Assembly (NCBI GenBank): GCA_016802295.1
Contig: JAESIW010000180.1
Coordinates: 3,641,975-3,705,974 of the forward strand
Length of the DNA stretch: 64,000 nt
From: Brachionus rotundiformis
Taxonomy: Eukaryota > Rotifera > Eurotatoria > Ploima > Brachionidae
Reading direction: 5' to 3'
Part shown: positions 9,704 to 21,566 of the stretch, one piece after another
Position numbering within the stretch: position 1 is the stretch's first letter
Layout: each line of letters opens with the position of its first letter
The notes under the pieces: model-generated
Database searches by the model: none
What the model was told of the DNA's origin: nothing
What the model saw: only the letters and a program-made list of their open reading frames with translations
Made by a program: the position numbers and the translations under genes

Positions 9704-10474
9704 TTAAAGATCATCTTGATTGTTGGTCTCTAAATCAGACGTATTTAAACTTTTTTCAGTCGATTTTTCAATTTTTTCATTTGTGATAATTTTTGTTTTA
9801 TTTTTAAAATTAATATTTTTGCTTTCGTCTAACAAATCAACAACTTTTTTCAAATCAGTTCTGTTTTCAAAAATTTTTTCGCAAAACTCAAATAAGTTAT
9901 CAATGAAATCATCACTAAAAAGGCTGTTTTCTTTGTTCACATTATCTAAACAATTTTCTTGACCATCTAAATGATCCCATATAATGTTAACAAGAAAAAA
10001 TGGAATCTTAAGCTTAACCGAAACAAGAGCTTTAGGTATTGTTTGAATAAATTTTTGTTTATCATCTTTCTCATCAGGTTCGACACATTGGTCAACTATT
10101 TTGAATATTTTATCAATTTCAGCTTTGATTAAATCTATTTTGGATAAAAAAACACTCTTTTGTATAAAATTATTCAATAATTCTGGTTCATTTTGTCCAA
10201 AACCAAAAAAATCATAGAATAAAATTTCTTTGCTTATTTTATATTTTTCTGCTATTGATTCGATCTTGAAAAAATTATTTTGAATTAGTGTGATGGCTTT
10301 TAGTCGATTTTTTATTCTAAGCAGCAAATCTTCATCGCTTAGTTCTTGATTTTTAATATTTGATAAATTTGAGATATTTTTTTCCTCAAGAGGATTCTTT
10401 TCACCTGTTGATGAAGTTGATAGTTCGGAATCAGTGCTTTTTGATAGCTCATTTTCGTCTGTAAATAGCTTTTT
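9704..10474 (-). CDS. Uncharacterised exon, possible alternative 3' exon of the PWWP gene
   Basis: An open frame of 256 residues that begins at a splice acceptor (TTTTTTTAAG then AAAAAGCTA), not at an ATG, and ends with TAA. The start is rich in Lys, Ser, Glu and Asp (KKLFTDENELSKSTDSELST). The middle is predicted helical (LLLRIKNRLKAITLIQNNFF), followed by FGFGQNEPELLNNF and an acidic/lysine-rich tail. The acceptor is phase 0, which fits the phase-0 donor of the PWWP exon at 12194, so PWWP exon 1 could splice either to 12003 or to this exon. No other in-frame first exon is evident in 10475-10896. No domain recognised. It could also be a separate gene whose first exon I missed. Confidence 0.5.
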   Translation of the reverse strand, partial: KKLFTDENELSKSTDSELSTSSTGEKNPLEEKNISNLSNIKNQELSDEDLLLRIKNRLKAITLIQNNFFKIESIAEKYKISKEILFYDFFGFGQNEPELLNNFIQKSVFLSKIDLIKAEIDKIFKIVDQCVEPDEKDDKQKFIQTIPKALVSVKLKIPFFLVNIIWDHLDGQENCLDNVNKENSLFSDDFIDNLFEFCEKIFENRTDLKKVVDLLDESKNINFKNKTKIITNEKIEKSTEKSLNTSDLETNNQDDL

Positions 10475-10896
10475 CTTAAAAAAATGTAATTACTCATATA
10501 ATCAATAATTAATAAGTTTTTTAAAAATAGGCTTTTTTCTTATCAAACGACAATTTAATTCTTCAAATTGAAATACTTTATTTTAAATGTCCAAAATGAC
10601 TCAAAAGTGAGCTTAAATTAATCAAAATGTTTTGACATAAAATATAAAAAATTCAAAACTTAACAAAATAAAATTTTGGTCAAAGAAGCTTTTTGTTTTA
10701 TTTTTAATTTTATTTCGGACTTGGCATTAAGTAAAATTATTAACAAAAAAATTTTAGAATACAACAAATAATTTTAAAACAAAATGTTTTCAATTTTATC
10801 ATATCTTAATTTAATAAAACGAAAGCTAAAATTTGAAAACAAACTTAAAACTATTTAAATAGAATAGCTCAACAATTAAGGCCTAATGACTAACTC

Positions 10897-13075
10897 TTAA
10901 ACACTTGACTTAATGGAATTCTCGTTTAAATCGTACTCATACTCGTCTTCATCATCATTATTTACAAACAAGTACTTCATCTCGTATTTCTGGTCATTTG
11001 ACATGTCTGTGAGCTCGCTTTCATCACTGGCCAAACTGTCCAGCAGCTTGTTTATGTCCTCATCGGGAATTCCGCTATTTAAGGAGTATTCAACTAGATC
11101 ATATTCAAAATTTTCCAAAGACTCGCATTTTTCAGCTGGTTTAAACTCGGAATCTTTGCTCTGCACAGAGTCCTGATTGCTCTCACTCAAAGCATTCTCT
11201 TTCAGGCTCTCTTGGCTCTCTTCATCTAAATCCTCGACTTGGTTAATGTCTGCCTCATTCAATTTGCGGATGTACAAGATAGCAGAAAGGAGAGCTCGGC
11301 GAAATTTTGTGCATTTTAAGTTGCCAGATTGAACGTCCTGAATGTACTTGTCATTTATTTTGCCACGTTTTATCCAATCCGGTTTAGAGGCCATGATCTG
11401 CGGATGTCTTGACAAAAAGTCGTACCACCAATCGACACTAGGTTTACCATTGGGAAAGGGATTTTTTCTATGCGAATTTTTGAACATGTTTATAACTTTG
11501 TCGAATACAATATTTATGGCATCGCAGTATCTTAGGTCTTTGTAGTTGATCAACCAATCTACTAGTTCTCTTTCCTCGAGCTCGGTCAGACGGGTTTTTT
11601 TCCCACGGGGCGCAGTGCCTCTTTCCAGATACTTAATCAAGGCGCTCTTGCTTATCCTGTACTTGTTGCATACTTCGTCAATGCTCAGGCCCTGTTTGAT
11701 GTGGTACGCGGCGTTCTTGTACCTATCGGTCAGATACGAATCACCATTTGAGCTCTCAAACGCTTCCTCGTCAAATTTATTGGCCATGTTCAAAATAGTT
11801 TTATCATCTAACTCGTCTGTTTTTGTGGAAGCTTGGTCAGATTTTGGCGAAAATTGGCCAAATAGACCATTTTCATTATCTTCAATAGGCTTTTTTTTTA
11901 TTATTAACTTAAGTGGATTATTGGCTTTAACACTAGTCGATTCTATGAAATAATCTTGCTTATCCTGACTGGTCTCAGAGTTGATCTCTTGGCTCGAACA
12001 TGACTTATTCCAGCAAAAATTACAAAAAATACTTAAGCAATCTCAAATAAACAAAAAGCTTCTTTAATTTAGCCTGAATATTGAGAATTGACAGATAATA
12101 AATATTTAAATAAAAAAAAGAAAATTTTTGCTTATTTGATTAAAAAGAAAAATAAAAAATACAAATACATAAAATATATATGTATATTCTTACTTTTTTG
12201 CCTTCGTTTGATGCGGTTTCTTGATCAATTGAGTTTCTCTTCGGTCTTGTGTTGACTTTTATTGACTCTGGATTGGAGTTTTCTTTTGGTATTTGGCTAG
12301 TTTTGTCACTTAATTGCTTTGAAAAGTATGACTTTCGGTCGCGTGGTCTTTTACTTAGCAAATTATCGGCTTCGATAATCGCTTGGTCCCATTCATCGCG
12401 TTTGGGTGGCGTAATTTTTAGAGAAAATTTTTCATTCATTTTGTCTTTAGCTGACTTACTCATTGCCTTATCTATTTGTTCTTGAGCATAAGCTTTAAAG
12501 TTCTGTAATCCTTTGTAAGGGATGACATTTCCTTCTGGCACCCATGCGTGCTCAACAGATGGTCCAAAAAAAAGAACATAAAATGATAGTTTCGGTCTAG
12601 AACCACCGATGAGTTTGAAGTGTGCATTTTCGTTTTTGGCCTCTGTTTTAGAAGATGTTGGTAACATTTCTGGCGTTGAAATCATACAAGGCCACCAAGG
12701 ATGACCGCTTACTTTTGCCCAGACCAGATCTCCCAAGTTATGCTTTGTCAGGTCCTGTTTTTCTTGAGCTGGTGCGACTTGCTTGGTTAAATTTTGAATA
12801 AGAGAACTGTTTGAACAAGATGGAATGTCGTACATCAAAAAGTCGTCATCATAGGCCTTTATTTTGCGTATTCGCTTTTCTCTACCGGACACCAAATTGG
12901 ACGATGATGTGGTCGAATCAGGGGAGATGTTGTTTGCACTGGTTTCAGATGAATCCGCACTTTCCAGCATGGATTCTGATTTTCTCTTGTTATTTAGTGG
13001 CTTGTCCGATATATCTTTTTGGTCCGATGAAGCCCGATTGGCTTCGGGTCCTGATTTAGTACTAGAAGTATCCAT
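10897..13075 (-). CDS. NSD-type PWWP protein fused to Pipsqueak/CENP-B DNA-binding domains
   Basis: Two exons, 12194-13075 and 10897-12003, join in phase 0 to about 662 residues. Exon 1 holds a Ser-rich nuclear-type N-terminus and a PWWP domain at about 113-200 (GDLVWAKVSGHPWWPCMI, then FFGPSVEHAWVPEGNVIPYK). The following stretch KITPPKRDEWDQAIIEAD resembles the segment after the first PWWP domain of NSD histone methyltransferases. PWWP domains read methylated histone H3 on DNA. Exon 2 encodes a Pipsqueak-type helix-turn-helix at about 386-422 (GLSIDEVCNKYRISKSALIK), then a CENP-B/Tc5-type helix-turn-helix at about 434-496 (ELVDWLINYKD, DWWYDFLSRHPQI), and a long acidic tail. There is no SET domain and no DDE transposase core. 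A chromatin-reading, DNA-binding regulator is inferred. ATG 13075 is the first in frame. Confidence 0.78.
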
Positions 13076-14382
13076 GTAACACCGTTTAAACAAGACTATA
13101 CAGCAAATAACTAGCTCTAATCTAAAATTAAATTATATACTGGCTTAAAAAATTTTTAATATTTCAAATCCACGCTTCTAGAAATATATAAAAACTGGTA
13201 AAAGTACAAGATAAATAGAATACCTAGTTGGTTAAATTTTAGTTAAGTAATTTTCTTGCCCATCAGCGAATGTTTAGTTGATCTTACTTTTTGGACATCT
13301 TGGATAAGAGTATAGAGCAGGCTCTAAAAGAAGCAAAAATTTTATTTTTTTGCATGAGCCTCATAAATTTTTAAGTAATTTATGACTCAATTGTTATTAA
13401 ATTTCATAACAAACTGAACATAAGGCGCCAGTTAACTTGCTAGAAGCTTTGAAAAATGATGATAAGATATGATATGCTACTGTTAAGGCTTTAAATTCGT
13501 ATTGATTAAAAAAGACATTGTTTTTAAAGAATAAATTTATCATAATTCCAAAAATTTTGAAAAATTTTCTCGTATTAAGTCGAGTCTTTGGAGCATTAAA
13601 ATCGAATATTATCTTATAAAAATGTATCCCTGTTTTAAGAAATTAAAAAGCTGTAATTAATTAAAAATGTTAAAAAATTTAGAAAAAATCCTTTCCTTAA
13701 TAAGATAAATAATATTGAATGTTTATTTTTAATTTTTTTATAAAATGTGGAAGTTTTAAATTTTGTCAAATTTAAACTCTTATCTCATAATTAAAATTGA
13801 CTTTTTATAAATATAGAAAAAAATTTTAATTCTAATTTAATGAATTTATGATAATAATATGTAAGATAATTAAAATTTAAAAATTTACTATTAAGCCTAA
13901 AATCATTTTTGAAATTTTTTAGAGTCCATTTAAATTTATTTAAATAAACAAACCTTTTAGTTATAGATAGTTATCTAAATTACATTTTAGTGAAATAATT
14001 CTTGTTTTTAAGATGAAAATTTGAAGACAGAATTAAAAAAACTGGCACCAAAATTTTTCCTTCAATCCTTTTAATTTAATTTAGAAAATTACGGAATTTT
14101 TATTTTTTATAAATAAATTTCTATAGATTTATTATTGATTTAAAAGCTTATGTCATTTTTTATAGTACCTAAACAAAAACTTGAATCTGATTGTATATGG
14201 ACACGTGAAAATTAAATTTCAATTTACTGACCTAATTAGAACTTAATTTACTATAAAAAAATTTTATTCAAGCCGATCGTCTAAATTCAAATTAAACATA
14301 ACTATTAGATTTTTTTAAATAGTTTCAACTTTTTCTAAATTATGTATATCCAGCCGAAACTCAAATATCTAAATCAATAAAT
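13076..14382. other. Gene-free stretch
   Basis: About 1.3 kb between two divergently transcribed genes. AT-rich with no credible exon, tRNA or repeat seen. A short ATG frame at 14152 could be a small upstream exon but does not join in phase to the next one. Confidence 0.5.
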
Positions 14383-15640
14383 ATGTATCTTAAAAACCAA
14401 AAAAATAGAAAATTTAATGATAAAAAACCACTTAAAGTAGCTTAAATTAAAACAATTAAGATATTTTACATTAAATATTTTCATTTAGCCATTGAAAACC
14501 ACATATTATTCAAAAATAAAAGTAGCTTAATAAAAAACCAAATTAAGTCTCATTTTTTTCTATTTAAGAATAGACAACGTAAAACCAAAAGCAAAGATTT
14601 GCTAGGACAAGACCAGTTAACAGTCAGATCGAATATTTTACCCAAAGGTAAATTTAATTTAAACAGAAAGCCTTTTTCATATTCAAAAATCTTAGAAAAA
14701 ACTAATGAGATAGAAAAATATTTTCTCAAACGAGTTGGAGATGTTACCAGAACAAACTTAAATCTTGATTCGAATAAACCTAGTACTTCTGAGGAATCGT
14801 CCAAGAATACCAGTGATAAGACCAAAATAAAAAAATCTGAATTCGATCTAATAAATCAATAGTAATTTTTAAAACATTAATTAATTAAGAGTTAAAAAAT
14901 TTTCTTAGTCTTGACTGTTCTCGAATAACTGCTTTCAACAATTATTTGAGTAATAAAGACTTACCTAAATTTAATTTGTCCAAAAAAGAAAACGACATGA
15001 AGAGTTTAAATATTAGCAAAGAATTTTCTTTGACAGATAGCCCATTTAAATCAGAAGAAGCAAGATTTAAAATTGTTTTTAAAATAATTTTTTAATATAA
15101 TATAGAAAGTAGAGGAGAAATTTTCAATTGATTATTTGGCAAAAGAATTTAGAGAGCCATTTGAGAAAAATAAATTCATTTACATGAAAAGAGCTGAAAT
15201 AATCAGAAAAGAACTAATGGAAGTGTACCAATTAAAGTAATTAGAAAAAAGTTTAGATTAGTTGATTAATTTCATAAGAAATATAAATTAATTTTAGTTT
15301 TTTGGAATCGCCGCAGTCCAAAGAAGAGACAAAAAAAAATTTGGTCGATTGTGAAATTCAAACAACTATTGTATACCAAACAGACCAAATAGACAACCAT
15401 ATCAAGAATCCAGCTAGTCCTAGAAAAATAAATATTGGGTCCAGTAGTTCTGCACCTAAATCATTAGATTCATTTATTCCCGTACGCATATTGATTTAAA
15501 GATATAATTTAAACTTTTTTCCTTTTTTTTAGAGCGCTTTAATTAAACAAGACTCAAATTCAGCCACAGAAACAAACCAACCATTTAAGACTAAGATAGA
15601 ATTCAAGGATTTAAAACTTGAAGATCTTTATTATGACTAA
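14383..15640 (+). CDS. Uncharacterised protein, six-exon model
   Basis: Exons 14569-14861, 14909-15074, 15106-15236, 15298-15481 and 15533-15640 join in frame to about 293 residues ending at TAA. A first exon at 14383-14436 (MYLKNQKNRKFNDKKPLK) supplies an ATG in the right phase but is the weakest part of the model. The product, about 311 residues, is hydrophilic and rich in Lys, Ser and Asn. The best preserved-looking stretch is YLAKEFREPFEKNKFIYMKR then AEIIRKELMEVYQLK, probably an alpha-helical region. No signal peptide, membrane span or known domain is seen, and I recognise no family. Two introns are only 31 and 46-51 bases, and the donor at 15075 (GTTTTTA) is weak. Confidence 0.6.
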
Positions 15641-15686
15641 AATAAATAAATTAAAATTATTACAAATATATGAAAATAATATAATT

Positions 15687-16113
15687 CTAATCTTTTTTTA
15701 TTTCTACGTTTTTAATTCTTCTAGTTCTATTTTGTTTATTTGGGTCCAAGTTGTACTGGTATGATTTTTTTTGCCAATATCTTTCACTTGATTGATTTGA
15801 TGAATTAATTTTTGGTCTATTTCTTTGGTAAATTTGTGAATTCATGGATAGTAACAAATCTAGCTTTGAATTAATTTGCATTAGCATTGGTAGCATAGAG
15901 GCTCTAGACTTTTGGTGCTTAAAGTTTCCTAATGGTACTTTGTCATTTTTTTCATTACGGACTTGCTCAGTTTCTAATGAACTAGAAATCTCGTAGACTA
16001 AAAAAATTATTTTAATTTTAAAAAAATTTCTTTTAATTAAATAATGAATTATAAAAGCTATTTCAACAGAAAGCAAATTTATAAGCAAAAACGTCTATGT
16101 GGTAAAATCGCAT
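15687..16113 (-). CDS. Uncharacterised small basic protein
   Basis: Two-exon model, 16068-16113 and 15687-15997, about 118 residues. It lies tail to tail with the preceding gene; the two stop codons are only 46 bases apart. The second exon is well supported as an open frame beginning at a strong acceptor (TTTTTTTAG). It encodes YEISSSLETEQVRNEKNDKV, then MLPMLMQINSKLDLLLSMNS, a likely amphipathic helix, and a Lys/Arg/Asn-rich tail ending RRIKNVEIKKD. The first exon (ATG 16113) is less certain. No known domain. It may be a small coiled-coil adaptor, but that is only inference. Confidence 0.45.
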
Positions 16114-16710
16114 TACATGATAATACAACAAATATAATAAAGATTGATTTCATTTTTGGTTTTTATTTTAAATTTGAAAATTTCTTTGTTTGTTCAAGTT
16201 AATTTATATCAAAACTAATTAGTAAAAACTATTTTATTAAAAAAGTGTGATTCAGTAATTAAAAAGTTAATGCAACTGATTTCAATGAGATGAAATTTTT
16301 TAAAATTTTTAATTAGCTTTGTTTCAGAGTGTAGAATAAGATTGCTAATCACAGATTGTTCATACGAACGAGACAAATGATCATCATCATTAACAAAGCC
16401 TGTTGTGTATTTAAGTTATGTTTCAGAGTTTAATATGGAATAGTTAATCAAAAATATTTCAGATTAACGAGATATATTTAACTCATCATCTTCATAACTT
16501 TAAAAATAATTTTTTTTTGTAAATGGATCTTAAAATGCAAAATTAATGTGTTGAACAAAAAATAAATGCGTTTAAATAGTTGATATTATTGTGGTGTGTA
16601 AAGTTAAGGTCAAAAGGACTGAAGAAATTTTTTCATTTTTTAAAAATAGAATTAAGTTACCTTTTTTTTAAATTTTTTTAAATTAAATTTATTTTTTTTC
16701 AAAAGTTAAA
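16114..16710. other. Intergenic stretch
   Basis: No gene or RNA seen. Two similar short segments near 16321 and 16420 (GTTTCAGAGTGTAGAATAAG and GTTTCAGAGTTTAATATGGA) suggest a decayed local duplication. Confidence 0.4.
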
Positions 16711-18024
16711 TTATTTTTTTTCAAGTTTTTTCTTATAACTGATGACTTCAGCGTCGCCATATCCTTTGTATTTTAGTGGAATAAAAATCCTTAAGTTGGT
16801 TTAAAAGTTTTAAAGTCAACCGAGTAAAACTAAAAATTTTACTTTTCTCTGATATATTCTAGTGCATCTTTTTCTGTTTTATTAAGATCATCCAAAGCAC
16901 TCACATTTTCTTCAACCAACTTTTCATTTGCCATAGAAACAATAGTTGTGTCACAATTTTGATTTGTAGCTGAAAAATGAATCGCCAGCTTGCTAAGACT
17001 TACACCTTGAGACTTTTGAATAAAAATTAAGAGATAGTCTTTATCAGGATTAATTCTTGAAATACTTTACAATAATTATTAGCCTTTTTTACGGCATCAC
17101 GAACTTGTTCAGGAGCTCTATGCCAATTTGGTGGACCAATATCAGTCAGGAGCCCCATTGACAATGGTGCCGAATTTATTACACCGACTCCTTTACTCTA
17201 ATTAAAATTTAAATTGTTTTTAAAAAAAAATTTAATAACAAAAATTGTTAATGTACACGAAAATATTCACAATAATCTAAAAGTGATGAGTCGTCCAGAG
17301 TCAAATGAGTATAAGTTAAAACAGTATCAATTTTAATCGTTGAATGCTCCAATAGCTCTCTTTGTTGATAAATTTTAGGTTCAGAATTTTTGAAATAAAA
17401 ATTAATACTTGAGCTTTTCCATAAGATAGGAATTTATTCCAATATATTTAACTTTTCCTTGATTTCTTAAATGATTTAAAGCTGGAAGCGTTTCGTCCAT
17501 AATTTGCTGAATATTATCAGCGAATTCAAAATCATGAATCTATTACCACGATTATTAATTTATATTTAAAGCTTTAATTAGTCTTATTACTTGGATCAAA
17601 TCAAAGTATTTGGTATCAAATATTTTTAGGCTTTCTTCAACACTTTGAATTGTTCTTTGGTAAGAAAAATCGAACCATTTATTTGCTGGCTTATCGCAAT
17701 TATATCTACCGACTTTAGTTGCTAAATAATATCTTGATCTGTCATAATCTTTAAGGCCGATTGCCAGAAGGTTTTGGGCATTTCCGTACCATGGAGCGAC
17801 GTCAAAATAATTTATACCAAGTTCGAAAGCTTTATTTATTATTCGCTTTATATTCTGCAAGGACTCGGGCTCATAGTTAAAATTAGAGTCTTTGAAAAAA
17901 TTATTGAAAACTGATGCTCCTATTAAGATTCAAAATTAAATGCTTATTAATTAGATAATTTTAAGTTACCAAATGCCAAAATTGAAGCATTTATATTAGT
18001 TTCTCCGATACGTTTATATTTCAT
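16711..18024 (-). CDS. L-galactose-dehydrogenase-like aldo-keto reductase
   Basis: NAD(P)H-dependent oxidoreductase of the aldo-keto reductase fold; in plants the close relative oxidises L-galactose on the route to ascorbate, while the animal substrate is not established. Seven exons, 17970-18024, 17591-17919, 17409-17539, 17257-17359, 17066-17197, 16843-17012 and 16711-16789, join in frame to 332 residues, close to the family length. Seen: the start YKRIGETNINASILAFGGAS, the catalytic region GINYFDVAPWYG with Asp and Tyr, the catalytic Lys in LATKVGRY, His in LIQIHDFEFADN, GKVKYIGINSY, and SKGVGVINSAPLSMGLLTDI. The last match is characteristic of the L-galactose dehydrogenase subgroup. All introns are 48-56 bases. 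No sign of damage. Confidence 0.92.
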
Positions 18025-18757
18025 GATTTGTTTTTAAAATTAAATTTTCTATTTTAAATGAAAAAAACTATTTTTGGTTATTTAAAGATAACTCGTCATT
18101 TTTAAATTTAGAAAGTCTTTTAATTTAAAATTTTTAAATTAATTTCTATAAATTTTTCTTAGACGAATCGAAACTAAAAAAACTTACAAAAATCAATTGA
18201 CGTTAGTTTTTTTTATCTTATTAGTTTTAAATATGTCATAAAATTTAATGAATAAAAACTAATAATAGAATTTTAACTTAACAAACTTGACAATAATTTC
18301 AATTTTTTTAATAAAAAAGTATAAAATATTTTAGAAGCAAATTGCTTCAGTAATTGTTTTACTAATAAAGTAAATGAGGAACACGTAATTAAAATTTTTG
18401 TTAAAAAGATCGATATTAGGCTAAACGAACATTGAATTCATAGAAAAGCGATTTCACTGAATATTTTTGAGAAGAAATCCGAAGGTACAATAAGAAATTT
18501 GAAAAAAGCTTTGAATATAATAGACTAATTAATACAAAAAAATTAAAAATTTTTATTAGATAAAATATTTAAGTGATTGATACAAAAAAAGTTATTTCGG
18601 ATCTTAACCGAATAAATTTCGATTAAGATTTAAACAAGTATTTTATAGCCAAGTTTATCATTTCTTTTAAAATTAATCCAAAACACCTAATTAATTATCA
18701 ATTAATAATGTTAAAAATAAAAGGATTCAAAAATTTTATTTAATATATCTAATTTTC
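18025..18757. other. Intergenic stretch
   Basis: AT-rich sequence between two minus-strand genes. It probably holds the promoter and leader of the aldo-keto reductase and the 3' UTR of SPICE1. Nothing else recognised. Confidence 0.5.
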
Positions 18758-21093
18758 TTATTTGATTCTAGGATCATTTCTGGTAGGTGTTATTTCTAAA
18801 TTTTTCATCTCGTTGACTTTCACCTAGATTGAATTAAAAAATTTAAAAATAATAAATTTAAAAATCAAAAAAAAGTATTACCTGATTTAACTCAGGTGCT
18901 ATTGGTGATAGACCAGGAGTACCCGTTCCATTCTCAGCTTCATAATTTAGACTAAAGTGTTCAAAATGTTTCATTAAGGCATTTTGAATATAATTGTTGT
19001 CTTTTCTTGATTCCGAAGCTTTATTCAAAACCTCAAGCTCTTGCTTCGCAGACTCTCTTTGCTTATTCAAAAAGCTTATTTGCTCTTTTAACATTAGTTG
19101 TTCTTGTTTAACTCTTTCCAAAGCTTCTAGCTTATTTTTTTCATCATGATCATTCATTTCAATCGATTGATCAGATGAATGCGAATTTTGTTTGTCTTTG
19201 TGCTCCTGTTGCAGCTGCTTCAGCCTTTCCTGTACTTGCATATTCTTATCTTTCAAAATGTCGATCTGATTATTGAATTCGTAGTTCTTGATCATTTGGT
19301 TATCTGCTTGGTTATTAGTGGTGTGTGATTGGGAAGAGGATGATCTATTACTTGAATTGGCCTTGGCCATAAATTGTTCATGGTAAAGCTCAGAATTATT
19401 CTGATAATTAAACGTGGCACTTTGAGGACGATTCTGGCTCTGACGATTATAGACCAAATTTTGAAATTGGGCTACAGAAGTTGACTTAATCAGATTGCTT
19501 GATGGCACATCATACTGCAGCATGGCATTTAGCCTTTGGGAAAATTTATCTTCTTGAGTCATTTGAGCTATTGGTTTGAATAAGTTCATTCCTTCGTGTG
19601 TCTGAGTGGAAAAGGCAGATGGTTTAGAATCAAATGAGCTATTATTGTGATTAGAAGCATTTGTTTTGATAATTATTTTAAGCTGATCCATTTCAGCTGC
19701 TAGTTTGGAATTCTGAACCATGAAATTATTAACTATTTTTTCATTTTGTTCTTTGACAATGAGAACTTCGGTTGTCAAACCATCGATCAGCTTTCGGTGA
19801 ATATCCAACTGCTTGCTGCATTCTGCTTGTTTCAATTTCTCGTAATTAAGCTCGATTACTGCATCCCTGAGGTAGTCAATCAAATTGGAAACTATTTGAA
19901 TCAATTGGATGGTGTAGCTTGAGGAATTTTTCGAAAAGTTAAGACCTGACTTTTTTATAACACCCTCAGCGTTTTTTTGCTTCCCAACATGGCTTTCGAA
20001 TTCGTTTAGCTTATTTTCCAGATCGGTCAAAGCTTTTTTCAGCTCATCATTAAAATTTGAAAAAGAGCCATTTTGATTTTTGATCTCTGATATTTCATCA
20101 AAAAATTTATCTTTTCGTTCAACTGATCCATCATTAGGTTCACTAGTTTGTTTCTCACAATTCTTGGCTAATTTATCTATGGCTTGTTGTAAATCTTTTA
20201 AATCAATGTTGTTTGACTTTATCTTTTGAGCCAGTTCAGTTAGTTCAGAGTCAAAGTCAACCTTCTGGGTATCTGAATCGTTGAGATTTTTACACTTTAC
20301 CTGAAAAACTGCCGAATTTTTTTCATGTACTTTTGGATTGTTGAATGGAAGGTTTGATCTATTCAAATATTAAATAATAAATTTAAGAAATTAGAAAATA
20401 ATCTACTCATTTAAATCGTTGACATTTGGAGCAAGGGTTAAATTTATTCTTGGCTGTTTCTTATAAAAATTGAATTAATTTTTTTTAATTTTGTTTTTTT
20501 TTTCTAAATTACTTTGTTCAGATTTTTGAAATTAGAACTATTCGAATCATCGTCGAAAAATTCCTTCACAATTTTCAAAGTTGAGTCTGATTTGACTATC
20601 AAATTTTTTATCTGTTCATCATCGTATAAAATTTCTTTTAATAGGGCCAATTTTGACTGGGTATCGACCGGCTGATTTTTTTTATCTTCGAAAAAAAAAC
20701 AATTATCAAAAAACCATTTTATTTAAAACATTTTTTGTTAATTTACTTTTTAGAACTTCCTTTTTTTGGTTCTCATACTTTACTAGATCTAAATTTTTGG
20801 ATTTACTATTGGCTTTTCTCCTTTCCTTTGAATACAATTTTAAAAAATAATTATAAATTTATTAACTAGCCGCTTACCAGGTCCTCGTTTGTCGCTTTAT
20901 GCTGAGCCATATCAGTTTTGTTAGACTAAAATTATAAATTTTAAAAATTAATCGTGAAATCACATTGAATATTTACATCCCAAGCTGGTTTTGTTCTAGG
21001 AACTTTTTTGACCGAGTTTTGGCACTTGGTATTACCAAAACTTGATCTAGTGGCTGAACTAGCTGATGTAGTTCTTGCTCGAGAATTCAGCAT
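18758..21093 (-). CDS. SPICE1: Spindle and centriole-associated protein 1-like
   Basis: SPICE1 is a coiled-coil protein of centrioles and spindle microtubules needed for centriole duplication and bipolar spindles. Seven exons, 20977-21093, 20878-20925, 20747-20825, 20513-20685, 20407-20459, 18882-20358 and 18758-18823, join in frame to 670 residues; the human protein has 855. The N-terminal block is the diagnostic part: KPAWDSNKTDMAQHKATNED, LERRKANSKSKN and LALLKEILYDDEQIKNLI line up in order with human SPICE1, then RINLTLAPNV. The large sixth exon is mostly coiled coil (for example EALERVKQEQLMLKEQISFL) with a Ser/Asn/Gln-rich linker. The extra last exon adds 22 residues and replaces a read-through end. 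The N-terminal match is moderate, the rest rests on architecture. Confidence 0.8.
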
Positions 21094-21566
21094 TTTTAAA
21101 AACTTTTTAAAATTAATTCCTTCTAATTTATTTTAAACAAATTTATTTACCGATAATTAAAATTATTTCAAATATCCACTGTAAACCTTCAACTTATAAT
21201 TTGAATTTATTATTTTCCATGGCTATATATTCAAAAAGTTTCAAATATGCATCTTTATACTAATTTTCTAAGGACATTTTTTCAAGTCTTCTAATTTTTA
21301 GCATAGAAACAATTTCTTACAAAACTTGTGAAGATTTTTTTAATCAATTGACATTGTTAAGTCTTATTTTAGAAATTTTTAAATTTGTTTTAACACAATT
21401 TATTTAGATTTACAATTTAAAAGCTAAAAAAAAACTACAAATGAAAATAATATTATTAACAATTTTAATAAAAAAAATTGATCGGAATATTTTTATAAAA
21501 AAAAACTAATTTTTCTTTCTATAAAACAATATTTTAATTTTTTAAATGCTCATTTTGATTGAATAT

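Noticed and set aside
13076..14382. Start exon at 14152 for the uncharacterised plus-strand gene
   Set aside because: Its donors give phase 1, which does not join to the next exon; the ATG at 14383 fits better.
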